Assembly (NCBI GenBank): GCA_040797825.1 | Contig: JBFNEZ010000004.1 | Span: 1 to 61,931, forward strand | Direction: 5' to 3' | Length of the DNA stretch: 61,931 nucleotides | Source: Geosporobacter sp040797825 | Lineage (GTDB): Bacteria; Bacillota; Clostridia; Peptostreptococcales; Thermotaleaceae | Shown here: in pieces, positions 53,930-61,931 of the stretch | How positions within the stretch are numbered: the stretch's first letter is position 1 | Layout: each line of letters opens with the position of its first letter | Notes under the pieces: generated by a model | Told to the model about the DNA's origin: nothing | Databases searched by the model: none | The model's input: the letters and a program-made list of their open reading frames with translations, nothing else | Translations under genes and position numbers: made by a program

Positions 53930-53940
53930 GAGGGTTTTCT

Positions 53941-55182
53941 GTGAGAAAAGTTGAACTCTTAGCACCCGCTGGAGATTTAGAGAGATTAGAGATGGCAATT
54001 ATTTATGGAGCAGATGCTGTTTATATAGGAGGACAACACTTTGGACTTCGTGCCAGTGCCAAAAACTTTTCCTTTGCAGATATGGAGAAGGGGATTCAAT
54101 TTGCCCATGAAAGAAATAGAAAAGTCTATGTAACTTTAAATATCATTCCTCATAATGCTGATCTAGAAGAACTCCCTGCATATCTAAAAGCACTTGCTAA
54201 ATTAAAGGTAGATGCAGTGATCCTCTCTGATCCTGGTACATTCATGTATGTAAAAGAATATCTTCCAGATATGGAAATACATCTGAGCACACAAGCCAAC
54301 AATACCAACTATATGAGTGCACAGTTTTGGCATAAGCAAGGTATTCAAAGGATTGTGCTGGCTAGAGAGTTATCCTTAGATGAGATCTGCGATATTCGTA
54401 AGAATATTCCCCCTAATTTAGAATTGGAAGCATTTGTTCATGGTGCTATGTGCATATCTTATTCAGGGCGTTGTTTACTGAGTAATTATATGGCGAATCG
54501 TGATGCCAATCGTGGAGAATGTGCCCATCCCTGTAGATGGAAGTACTATTTAGTAGAGGAAAAAAGACCTGGTGAATATATACCTGTTATGGAGGATGAA
54601 CATGGGACCTACTTCTTTAATTCAAAAGATTTATGCATGATCGAACATATTCCTGAACTGATTGAAGCGGGAATTTCCAGCCTGAAAATTGAAGGCAGGA
54701 TGAAAAGTGCCTATTATGTAGCTACAATCATCGGAGCCTACAGACGAGCTATAGATGCATATTATGAGATGGGAAGTGCCTACCAATATAATCCAAAGTG
54801 GCTGGAAGAAATTAAAAAAGCTAGTCATAGGGATTTTACAACGGGTTTTTACTTTAATAAACCTGATGAAAAAGAGCAAATATATGGTTCAAGTGCATAT
54901 ATCCGTGGTTATGATTTTGTTGGAGTGGTACAAGACTATGATCCAAATACTCAAATTGCTACCATTGAACAGCGAAATAGAATTTTTAAAGGGGATGTAT
55001 TGGAGATAATGGGTCCAGATATTGATCCTTTTAATCAAGTTGTTCATAGCATGTGGAATGAGAATGGAGAAGAGATTGATGTAGCACCCCATGCACAGCA
55101 AATTATTAAAATACGTCTTGACCATCCAGTCCATAGACATTATATTTTGAGAAAAGACAGGAAGGATGATGTGAGTGAGTAA
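53941..55182 (+). CDS. U32-family protein, TrhP-like tRNA hydroxylation factor
   Basis: 413 aa from GTG 53941, RBS TAGGAGGG. KVELLAPAGDLERLE start, AFVHGAMCISYSGRCLLSNYM and the cysteine set C...GRCLLS, RGECAHPCRW typical of U32 proteins with Fe-S cluster, plus a C-terminal barrel. The family was first called peptidase U32. YrrN/YrrO (TrhP1/P2) of Bacillus, in this same position, are needed for tRNA U34 hydroxylation. One gene replaces the Bacillus pair. It overlaps udk by 8 nt. Confidence 0.9.
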   Translation: MRKVELLAPAGDLERLEMAIIYGADAVYIGGQHFGLRASAKNFSFADMEKGIQFAHERNRKVYVTLNIIPHNADLEELPAYLKALAKLKVDAVILSDPGTFMYVKEYLPDMEIHLSTQANNTNYMSAQFWHKQGIQRIVLARELSLDEICDIRKNIPPNLELEAFVHGAMCISYSGRCLLSNYMANRDANRGECAHPCRWKYYLVEEKRPGEYIPVMEDEHGTYFFNSKDLCMIEHIPELIEAGISSLKIEGRMKSAYYVATIIGAYRRAIDAYYEMGSAYQYNPKWLEEIKKASHRDFTTGFYFNKPDEKEQIYGSSAYIRGYDFVGVVQDYDPNTQIATIEQRNRIFKGDVLEIMGPDIDPFNQVVHSMWNENGEEIDVAPHAQQIIKIRLDHPVHRHYILRKDRKDDVSE

Positions 55183-55825
55183 GCCAATTCTAATTGGAAT
55201 TACTGGTGGGACAGGCTCTGGGAAAAGTACTGTAGCCAAGGCAGTTTTTGAAAGCTTGCCTGAAAAAAATATTGCAATTATAGAACAAGATTCATACTAC
55301 AAGGATCAAAGCCATTTGACTTTTGAAGAGAGAATACATACCAACTATGATCATCCCTTAGCCTTTGATACAGATCTGCTTTTACAGCATCTGACTGAAC
55401 TATCAAACCTTCGTCCTATTCACAAGCCCATTTATAATTTTTCTATTCATACCCGTGAGGAGAATAGTATTCTTGTATATCCCAGAGATATCATTATTCT
55501 TGAAGGGATTATGATATTAGAGGACAAGAGGCTTCGCGATTTAATGGATATCAAAATTTTTGTAGATACGGATGCAGATGTGCGTATCATTAGACGAATT
55601 CGACGAGATATTCAAGAAAGAAACAGAACGCTAGATTCAGTGATTGAGCAATATTTTAATACGGTGCGACCTGCCCATCTACAGTTTATTGAACCCTATA
55701 AGCGTTATGCAGATGTGATTATTCCTGAGGGAGGCTACAATAAAGTAGCTATTGATATTATGGTGGCGAAGGTTCGATCAATTATATATGAAAAACAAAA
55801 CGGTAGTGAATTGAAAATTTTGTAA
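55175..55825 (+). CDS. udk: Uridine kinase
   Basis: 216 aa from GTG 55175, overlapping the U32 gene stop. P-loop GITGGTGSGKSTVAK and EQDSYYKDQSHL, FDTDLLLQHL, and the conserved YNFSIHTR. It phosphorylates uridine and cytidine. Followed 5 nt later by a long hairpin terminator that reaches into the next gene's RBS. Confidence 0.96.
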   Translation: MSKPILIGITGGTGSGKSTVAKAVFESLPEKNIAIIEQDSYYKDQSHLTFEERIHTNYDHPLAFDTDLLLQHLTELSNLRPIHKPIYNFSIHTREENSILVYPRDIIILEGIMILEDKRLRDLMDIKIFVDTDADVRIIRRIRRDIQERNRTLDSVIEQYFNTVRPAHLQFIEPYKRYADVIIPEGGYNKVAIDIMVAKVRSIIYEKQNGSELKIL

Positions 55826-55830
55826 TGTAT

Positions 55831-55886
55831 ACACCTTCTGACAATAGGCGATAATGAAAATATTCTATTGTGAGAAGGTGTTTTTA
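55831..55886 (+). terminator. Terminator hairpin of udk that contains the RBS of the PBP gene
   Basis: Arms of 17 nt (55831-55847 and 55865-55881) with a single mismatch, 17-nt loop, then TTTT. The right arm contains AGAAGGTG, the only good Shine-Dalgarno for the PBP start at 55887. Read-through RNA would therefore hide that RBS. Confidence 0.78.
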
Positions 55887-57596
55887 TTGAAGCTGCGAAC
55901 AGAACGAAAAAAAAAAGAAAATGGATTTTCTGAAATAATTGATAAAAATAAAAAAAGACTATTATCTCTTGGAATTATATTAACTATGATTCTATTTATG
56001 CTGGTTACAAGATTAGCATATATTCAAATAATTAAAAAGGAAGATTATTATCTAAAAGCAACCAACCAATGGTTTAAAGAGATTCCTGTAGGGGTGGCTA
56101 GGGGAAGAATATATGACAGAAATATGCAGCCTTTAACCAATAAAAATATTTTGAATTATGTTGTGATTTTTCCCGATATTTTTCAAAAAACAGATTCAAA
56201 TCTAGATATTATAAGTAAATTAACAGGGATAGATAAACAAATGCTTCGGTACGAGAGATTGAGAGGAAACAGGCCCGTACAGCTCCAAACTATAGAAATG
56301 AGTCATGATTTAATGAAGGAAGCTATGGGAATACGAGGGGTCTATCCCCTAGAGATAGAAGAACGCTATGATGAAAAAAAATTAGCTTCTCATCTTATTG
56401 GTTATATCAATAAAATTGATAATATCGGTTTTCAAGGGTTAGAAAGATATTATAATGAGTTATTAATAGAAAATCAATCTTTCAAAATTGGGGCTATTGT
56501 GGATGCACAAAAAAGAATTATTCCCGGCTTAGGATACAAATATATTCAAGAGAGTACATCTAAGGAAAGAAAAAATATTGTCACTACTATTGATATAAAT
56601 ATCCAGAAAATCATTGAGGAGGAATTTGATTCTCAAAAAAGAAAAGGCAGTATCGTTGTTTTGAATGCTAAAAATGGTGATTTATTGGGGATGGTTAGTA
56701 GACCAAATTTTAATCAAAATGATGTTGCTTCTCATCTAAACAGCAGTGAACAGGAATTTTTTAATCGTGCTATACAGATAGCCTATCCGCCGGGCTCTGT
56801 ATTTAAGATTGTATTGGCTGCTGCTGCTTTAGAAAATAATCTGATAGCACCTGAGCAAACATATTTTTGCAAAGGATATGAAGCCTTTGAAGAAAATGTA
56901 ATTAAATGCTCCAGTTATGAAAAGGATGGACATGGTTGGTTGGACCTTAAAAGTGCTTTTGCAGTGTCTTGTAACTCTTATTTTATTCAGTTAGGGAAGG
57001 AAATAGGAGGCAAGGAAATTCTGTCTATGGCAGAAAGATTAGGATTCGGTAAAAAAACAGGAATTGAATTACCAGAAGAAATTCCAGGAACCCTACCCGA
57101 TGAAGATTATATTAAGGGGGCTGGCATTGGTAATACTTCAATTGGCCAGGGAGTTTTAGGCGTTACACCACTTCAAATAGCAAAAATGACAGCGATTATT
57201 GCCAACGATGGGATAGATACGGGTACTCATCTTACAAAAGAAATCGTTGATGATGATGGAATGATAGTAGAAGATTTTTCTTCACGGCAAGAAATTCAGC
57301 GGATTTCTAAAAATACTGCAAAGGAACTTCAAAAAATGATGGAAAAGGTAGTTGTAGAAGGTACAGCAAGAAGTGCAAATTCTATTGATGGAGTTTCTTT
57401 TGCGGGTAAAACGGGATCAGCAGAAGCAGTATCCGATGGAAAAAATACAGTTCATGCATGGTTTACTGGTTATTTTCCTGTGGTGGATCCAAAGTATGTA
57501 ATTACTATTATCGTAGAGGATGGGGGATCCGGCGGTCGTGTAGCTGTACCTTTATTTAGCAATATTGCCGAACGAATAAATAATCTATCGAGCTAA
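55887..57596 (+). CDS. Class B penicillin-binding protein (transpeptidase), PbpI-like by position
   Basis: 569 aa from TTG 55887 with AGAAGGTG upstream; an ATG at 55854 in the hairpin loop is an alternative with poor RBS. One N-terminal membrane segment (about 28-48), a dimerisation domain, and a transpeptidase domain with S304-VF-K307, S361-C-N363 and K508-T-G. All three catalytic motifs are intact. In Bacillus pbpI (a sporulation PBP) follows the same udk region, so a sporulation role is possible. It sits 93 nt before sigK. Confidence 0.92.
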   Translation: MKLRTERKKKENGFSEIIDKNKKRLLSLGIILTMILFMLVTRLAYIQIIKKEDYYLKATNQWFKEIPVGVARGRIYDRNMQPLTNKNILNYVVIFPDIFQKTDSNLDIISKLTGIDKQMLRYERLRGNRPVQLQTIEMSHDLMKEAMGIRGVYPLEIEERYDEKKLASHLIGYINKIDNIGFQGLERYYNELLIENQSFKIGAIVDAQKRIIPGLGYKYIQESTSKERKNIVTTIDINIQKIIEEEFDSQKRKGSIVVLNAKNGDLLGMVSRPNFNQNDVASHLNSSEQEFFNRAIQIAYPPGSVFKIVLAAAALENNLIAPEQTYFCKGYEAFEENVIKCSSYEKDGHGWLDLKSAFAVSCNSYFIQLGKEIGGKEILSMAERLGFGKKTGIELPEEIPGTLPDEDYIKGAGIGNTSIGQGVLGVTPLQIAKMTAIIANDGIDTGTHLTKEIVDDDGMIVEDFSSRQEIQRISKNTAKELQKMMEKVVVEGTARSANSIDGVSFAGKTGSAEAVSDGKNTVHAWFTGYFPVVDPKYVITIIVEDGGSGGRVAVPLFSNIAERINNLSS

Positions 57597-57689
57597 AAAA
57601 GAGAGAAAAGATCCCATTTATGACATGCACACATTATTATAAAAGTGCATATTATTTAAGATGACCGATTATAAGGAGGGGACATAAAC

Positions 57690-58046
57690 ATGTGGACGAC
57701 CTTTTTTACACTGTCTGCCTTATTAGCTAAACCGGTTTTCACGTTAGTTTCTTATGTTTCTAGCAACACATCCTTCCCTAAACCACTAACTCAAGAAGAA
57801 GAAAATTTTTATTTAGCCAAATATGAGGAAGGTGATGAAGAAGCAAAGAATATACTGGTTGAGCGAAACCTACGACTTGTAGCCCATATTGTGAAAAAGT
57901 ATCACAATACAGGCAAAGAAGTAGATGATTTAATTTCTATAGGAACAATTGGTTTAATCAAAGCCATTATCACCTTCGATAGGAGCAAAGGTACACGATT
58001 AGCTACCTATGCTGCAAGGTGCATTGAGAAACCAATAATTACTTAA
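57690..58046 (+). CDS. sigK: Pro-sigma-K, 5' half, interrupted by a skin-type element
   Basis: The first 115 codons match SigK: an N-terminal hydrophobic pro-sequence (about 20 residues), FPKPLTQEEENFYLAKY, region 2.1-2.2 (NLRLVAHIVKKY, EVDDLISIGTIGLIKA) and TYAARCIE, where homology stops after base 58030. A short foreign tail (KPIIT) then ends at 58046. SigK is the late mother-cell sporulation sigma factor. The recombinase gene begins on the opposite strand at this very point. The second half (region 3 and 4) is not in the window. RBS AAGGAGGGG. Confidence 0.92.
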   Translation: MWTTFFTLSALLAKPVFTLVSYVSSNTSFPKPLTQEEENFYLAKYEEGDEEAKNILVERNLRLVAHIVKKYHNTGKEVDDLISIGTIGLIKAIITFDRSKGTRLATYAARCIEKPIIT

Positions 58047-59691
58047 CTGCAACATCAAATACATCTATCTTAGAATTTTGAATAAGGGGTGTAAAGATTA
58101 TTTCTGCAATCCCTTCTTGCCAAAGAACTCTATAAACAAATTTTGCTAGGATTGTTCTTTTCATTTGAATGTCATCAATATTTTCTATTAGGAATGGAAG
58201 ATTAGAAATTTTACTCCGTACAATTTCTAAGTTTAGTGATTGCACCAGCGGTATTGTGAGCTGGGTATCTATACTACTTTTTAATAAAGCGTTTTCTTTA
58301 TCCAATTCGGAAATTCTCTGCCCAATACGTTTCGTAGTAGTAGATGGAAGATTTTTTTCTAATTTACTAATTAATTGTTCAATTTTTTTTTCATTACTTT
58401 CTATTTTCTTTTTACTATCCTTTTCTAAGCCAAATTGGGACTTAGGACCAACTAGTAGGGAGTCTTCAATATAATTGAGTTTAGCGTAAATTTCTTTTGG
58501 TTCAGGAGCCATTTTTAAAATAGCTGTTAAGATGGCGTTATCTAATAAATCCCCTCGAATATTTTTGTTGCTGCACTGTATTCCCTTAGAAAAGTCTTTA
58601 CGTTGACAAACATAGTAATAGAATCTTTTTTTTGTTTTTTTATTCAGCTGTCCGTACTTAATTATCATGGGAGAATTACAATGTTTACACCTTAGAAACC
58701 CAGAAAGCAGTGCGTTTTCACTTTTTTTCCATATAGAGCCTTTTTTATTATTTTTTGATAGTAAATGCTGTACATAACACCACTGTTCTCCATTTATTAG
58801 TCCTTGATGCTTGCTTACAGCAATGATCCAATTTTCTGGACTGCGCAATTTATTTCCCTTTTCTCCTTGATTTTTGTTTTTGTTATAGGACAGTAGACCA
58901 TGGATTCCATCAAAATCCTCGACGGAGTTAGCAATATCTACATTTAAATCATTAAAGTAGCTGTATACGTGAGGGTCTGCTTTTACATATACTGGATTTG
59001 ATAAAATATTTTTTATAGTTTGTTTTTGAAAATTCACTCCGTTTTTAGTAAGAATCCCCATTTGAAGCAGAGATTTTTCAACTTGGCTTAGGGATTGATG
59101 TCTGAGATATTCATTATATATAGTTTTTATAATTTGAATTTCCTCTGGAATTTCTTCTAATACATGCATTGTTTTTTCTTTGCCCTGCATATTATTGTAG
59201 CGAATCATTTTAGAACAAAAACCAGTTGGAGTAACACCACCTAACCATCTTCCAGTTTTGGCCAGTTGAAGCATATTATCCTTTACACGCTGCTGCAGCA
59301 TTTCTCTTTCTAGTTGGGCAAAGGTAGCAGCAATGTGTACCATTGCCCGTCCTAAAGGAGATGTTGTATCAAAATTCTCCGTAATAGAAATAAAATCAAT
59401 CCCCTTTGAGTTGGTATTTTCAATAAACTCTAAAATATCTAACATTCTTCTAGAAATTCGATCTAGTTTATAGAAGATAACGTGTTGTATATTCCCCTGG
59501 TCTATATCCTTTAACAGCTTCTGAAATCCTGGTCTATTTTTATTTTGTCCCGAAAAGCCTTCATCATAATAAATACACGTCTCCCAATTTTTTGAATTTG
59601 CATATTGCTGACAGGACTCTATTTGATTTTTAATGGATTCACCCTTTCCCGTAAAAAGTGATTTACGGCTGTATATTCCTGCTACGCTCAA
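58039..59691 (-). CDS. Large serine recombinase of the sigK-intervening (skin-type) element
   Basis: 550 aa from TTG 59691, chosen because GGAGGTG lies 6 nt upstream. Resolvase catalytic domain (about 1-150) with the nucleophile Ser in YSRKS, YYDEGFSGQNKNRPG and FYKLDRISR; a recombinase domain (about 165-300), a zinc ribbon CKHC...C...C (about 330-385) and a coiled coil (about 420-480). It is the SpoIVCA-type enzyme that cuts out the element in the mother cell to join the sigK halves. It reads towards the sigK fragment, and its stop overlaps the fragment's foreign tail. Confidence 0.93.
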   Translation of the reverse strand: MSVAGIYSRKSLFTGKGESIKNQIESCQQYANSKNWETCIYYDEGFSGQNKNRPGFQKLLKDIDQGNIQHVIFYKLDRISRRMLDILEFIENTNSKGIDFISITENFDTTSPLGRAMVHIAATFAQLEREMLQQRVKDNMLQLAKTGRWLGGVTPTGFCSKMIRYNNMQGKEKTMHVLEEIPEEIQIIKTIYNEYLRHQSLSQVEKSLLQMGILTKNGVNFQKQTIKNILSNPVYVKADPHVYSYFNDLNVDIANSVEDFDGIHGLLSYNKNKNQGEKGNKLRSPENWIIAVSKHQGLINGEQWCYVQHLLSKNNKKGSIWKKSENALLSGFLRCKHCNSPMIIKYGQLNKKTKKRFYYYVCQRKDFSKGIQCSNKNIRGDLLDNAILTAILKMAPEPKEIYAKLNYIEDSLLVGPKSQFGLEKDSKKKIESNEKKIEQLISKLEKNLPSTTTKRIGQRISELDKENALLKSSIDTQLTIPLVQSLNLEIVRSKISNLPFLIENIDDIQMKRTILAKFVYRVLWQEGIAEIIFTPLIQNSKIDVFDVAVK

Positions 59692-59819
59692 TATAATCAC
59701 CTCCACTAAGATATATATACTTTGAAGGCAAAAATATTAAAAAAATCGAAATAGCATAAGACAAATTCTAATTGACATAAATTTAAGTAACAGAGATTAG
59801 ATAGAAGGTGAAGGATATT

Positions 59820-60044
59820 ATGAAGGATAAATCAAAGGATATTCAGATATGCCGAGAAGGACAATTGGATATACTAAAGACACAGGAATTTTTCTTTGAT
59901 TGGATAGAAGAATACTATTCAGAGCTTATAGAGAAAATCTCAATGGAAAAGATCCCATCAATTTTATTCATACTTCTAGACGACATAGAATTTGAATCGG
60001 TATTTGGAAAAAGAAAAGAGGAATTAGAACACCTAATAATATAG
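59820..60044 (+). CDS. 74-aa hypothetical protein inside the element
   Basis: From ATG 59820 with AGAAGGTGAAGG upstream; a longer start at 59808 is less likely. Acidic and helical, no motif recognised. A TTGACA at 59772-59777 is present but the -10 17 bp later is poor (GATTAG). Convergent with the DUF2500 gene. Confidence 0.6.
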   Translation: MKDKSKDIQICREGQLDILKTQEFFFDWIEEYYSELIEKISMEKIPSILFILLDDIEFESVFGKRKEELEHLII

Positions 60045-60077
60045 ACTTCTAATCCCTCTTTTGTTAATTTTGATTAT

Positions 60078-60467
60078 TTAGGGTCTATACCGTTCAAAAC
60101 TATGGTAACGGGTTCCTTGGAAGGTCAGTTTACCCAAATCACCTTCTGCAAGCATACCATATTCCTTAGAGGATAGATGAAACTCCATACGATCACCACT
60201 TTCTACTTCAAAAGTAGCATAGTAGGAAGTAGAACTGCTGTGGTGCATATTGCTTTCATGATGGTGACTACTATGGGAAGTATGCCCTCGTTTTGCTACC
60301 ACTGTGGCTGGCACTGATAAAATAGGCTGGTGGTTATTTCGATTCCATTCTCCAATGCCACGAATAATGTTAAAAAGGATAAATCCAAAGATCAAAACAA
60401 AAAATATGGGAAAAATAGAAAACATCAAACCAAAGGAATCAAAACCACCAAAGGGAGTTAAATTCAT
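60078..60467 (-). CDS. DUF2500 domain protein
   Basis: 129 aa from ATG 60467, placed after TTAGGAGGTGACAGA. One N-terminal membrane segment (about 12-36), then a small beta domain (VPATVVAKRGHT and YYATFEVESGDRMEFHLS) split by a His/Ser-rich stretch HTSHSSHHHESNMHHSSS that may bind metal. DUF2500 proteins have no assigned role. Confidence 0.88.
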   Translation of the reverse strand: MNLTPFGGFDSFGLMFSIFPIFFVLIFGFILFNIIRGIGEWNRNNHQPILSVPATVVAKRGHTSHSSHHHESNMHHSSSTSYYATFEVESGDRMEFHLSSKEYGMLAEGDLGKLTFQGTRYHSFERYRP

Positions 60468-60653
60468 TCTGTCACCTCCTAACATTTGCCATCTTTATTC
60501 TAACAGATATTTACATAGAAATAAATAAGATTAAGAACGAAAGATTGATGGTAATTTAAACAAAATGTTGAAAGGAGAGCTAGATTAGGATAAACTAGTC
60601 ATAGGCTTTTCATTCAACAACTTTGTGATATGACCCATGTCTTAGGAGGTATT

Positions 60654-61760
60654 ATGTTTAAATTTGATACAAGACTTCTACGAAAAATAGATTTTGGATT
60701 AATAGCTATTGTGATTTTAATATGCATTTTAGGTGTAGTAATAATTGGAAGTGCTACTCAAAGTTTAGAAAGCAGCAGATATATAAGGACTCAAATTGTT
60801 TCCATTCTTATGGGATTTGCTGCTATCATAGTCATCATGTGCATTGATTACAATACCCTTGCAAAACTTTATATACCGATTTATGTTTTTTGTAATGGAT
60901 TGCTAATGGCTGTATTGATTTTTGGTGCAGGGAAAGATTCCTGGGGTGCAAACCGATGGATACGCATTGGGGGACATCAGTTTCAACCCTCTGACTTTGT
61001 TAAAATTGGAATTATTATTTGTTTAGCAAAAATTGCAGCAGATAAGAAAGAAACGATTGATCAGCTTCCTACTTTATTAAAGGTAGTTGGATTTGTCTCA
61101 GTGCCTATGTTGCTAATTTTAGTACAACCTGATTTAGGTACTACACTAACCTTTGCAGCCTTTACTTTTGGAATACTTTTTGTTGCGGGCATTCGATATA
61201 AACATATATTGATTACAGGACTTGTAGGGATTTTAAGTATGCCATTTGCCTGGCTGTCTCTAAAGGATTATCAAAAAACTAGAATTCTTGTTTTTTTGAA
61301 TCCAGAGATGGATCCAATGGGAAAGGGATACCATGTATTACAATCAAAGCTTACAATAGGCTCTGGTAGATTATTTGGAAGAGGCTTATTCAAAGGCGTT
61401 CAGAATCAGTTAGGGTTTTTGCCAGAAAAACACACAGACTTTATATTTTCTGTTCTTTCTGAAGAATTAGGTTTCTTAGGTGCTGGAATATTGCTTGTAT
61501 TATACATGCTATTGCTTGTAAAATGTATAAACATTGCGCGTAAGGCAAAAGACGATTTTGGAACTTACCTGGTTACGGGTGTGACCTTTATGCTGGCTTT
61601 TCATATCTTTGCAAATATTGCCATGACTATTGGGCTAATGCCCGTTACAGGAAAGCCATTACCCTTTGTCAGCTATGGAGGTACCTTTATGTTATCCAAT
61701 ATGATTGCATTGGGATTGGTTCTCAATGTAAATATGCGTCGAGACAAGATTAATTTTTAG
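60654..61760 (+). CDS. rodA: RodA/FtsW-family SEDS glycosyltransferase
   Basis: 368 aa from ATG 60654 with TTAGGAGGTATT. Ten membrane segments. SEDS signatures: GANRWIRIGGHQFQPSDFVKI, VLVQPDLGTTL, GFLPEKHTDFIFSVLSEELG and PLPFVSYGGTFMLSNM. It polymerises lipid II with a partner class B PBP. RodA rather than FtsW or SpoVE is my best reading, not certain. Its presence after the recombinase and before any second half of sigK is unusual. Confidence 0.9.
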   Translation: MFKFDTRLLRKIDFGLIAIVILICILGVVIIGSATQSLESSRYIRTQIVSILMGFAAIIVIMCIDYNTLAKLYIPIYVFCNGLLMAVLIFGAGKDSWGANRWIRIGGHQFQPSDFVKIGIIICLAKIAADKKETIDQLPTLLKVVGFVSVPMLLILVQPDLGTTLTFAAFTFGILFVAGIRYKHILITGLVGILSMPFAWLSLKDYQKTRILVFLNPEMDPMGKGYHVLQSKLTIGSGRLFGRGLFKGVQNQLGFLPEKHTDFIFSVLSEELGFLGAGILLVLYMLLLVKCINIARKAKDDFGTYLVTGVTFMLAFHIFANIAMTIGLMPVTGKPLPFVSYGGTFMLSNMIALGLVLNVNMRRDKINF

Positions 61761-61834
61761 TATTATATGTGGGAAAGGTCTATTATTATTTTGCAGTTTG
61801 ACAATTAAATTGCGTATTTAATATAAAAATGAGT

Positions 61835-61867
61835 AGAGACGTGGTAATTGCAGCGTCTCTTTTTTAT
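61835..61867 (+). terminator. Terminator after rodA
   Basis: AGAGACG (61835-61841) pairs with CGTCTCT (61854-61860), followed by six T. The remaining 64 nt of the window show no gene. Confidence 0.85.
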
Positions 61868-61931
61868 GCTTGAATAAAATAAGGAGTATAGAGGATAGTC
61901 TATAAGAAGATAGTTGTATTAGAAAAAAAAC

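Noticed and set aside
57626..57656. Sigma-E promoter before sigK
   Set aside because: CATATTAT resembles the -10, but no acceptable -35 was found 14-15 bp upstream.
59707..61931. 3' half of sigK hidden in the element
   Set aside because: No reading frame with the expected sequence after ARCIEN (region 3/4) was found on either strand.

Overview
The window is a low-GC, Gram-positive, spore-forming anaerobe of the class Clostridia. The evidence is the SCIFF peptide/maturase pair, two T-box leaders, many TTGACA-17-TATAAT promoters, a cobalamin-dependent ornithine fermentation operon, a fully Firmicute alaS-ireB-ruvX-mltG-trmR-udk gene order, and a sigK gene. The amino-acid-fermenting gene set resembles Alkaliphilus/Natronincola-type bacteria, but that is an inference from memory of gene content, not a database result. 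Almost all coding is on the + strand. I saw no rRNA, tRNA, CRISPR array or insertion sequence.

Layout. 0.1-6.3 kb: small membrane protein, SCIFF peptide scfA and radical SAM maturase scfB, secD-secF, and an ABC1/UbiB kinase-like protein. 6.5-12.3 kb: apt, relA, dtd, a metallo-beta-lactamase-fold hydrolase, a 60-aa HTH-like protein and hemZ. 12.3-15.7 kb: T-box-controlled hisS-aspS. 15.7-19.4 kb: a Fur-box-controlled DUF2325 protein, an RseC-like protein, a two-component ThrE exporter on the minus strand, and glyA. 19.5-29.3 kb: a sigma-54 activator followed by a -24/-12 promoter and the ornithine oxidative operon (ord-ortA-ortB-oraS-oraE-mutL-like-orr), then a DUF3343 protein. 29.3-35.7 kb: two copies of a divergent gene pair of unknown function around rarA. 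35.8-39.1 kb: iscR-like regulator, iscS, iscU, mnmA. 39.2-44.3 kb: PRC-barrel protein, small glycine-rich protein, AI-2E permease, T-box-controlled alaS. 44.4-57.6 kb: ireB, an alkaline-phosphatase-like membrane protein, an aldo/keto reductase with two 4Fe-4S motifs, ruvX, DUF1292, sfsA, fur, rnjA, mltG, trmR, a U32 (TrhP-like) protein, udk and a penicillin-binding protein. 57.7-61.9 kb: the 5' half of sigK, cut by a skin-type element whose large serine recombinase lies immediately downstream, then a 74-aa protein, a DUF2500 protein and a RodA-family SEDS protein. The 3' half of sigK is not in the window.

How the parts connect. The ornithine operon holds every step from L-ornithine to alanine plus acetyl-CoA, with a predicted cofactor-reactivation protein, behind a sigma-54 promoter and next to its probable activator. 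Iron and Fe-S control is represented by an IscR-like regulator next to iscSU, a Fur-family regulator, and a near-consensus Fur box over the DUF2325 promoter. Late sporulation appears twice: sigK is split by a developmentally excisable element, and one gene of the duplicated unknown cassette has an exact match to the sigma-K promoter consensus. That cassette is the best candidate here for an undescribed system, probably a spore-surface one.

Limits: functions come from motif recognition by eye. No alignment, HMM search, folding program or promoter model was run. Start codons were reassigned by hand where a Shine-Dalgarno sequence clearly pointed to an internal or alternative start.
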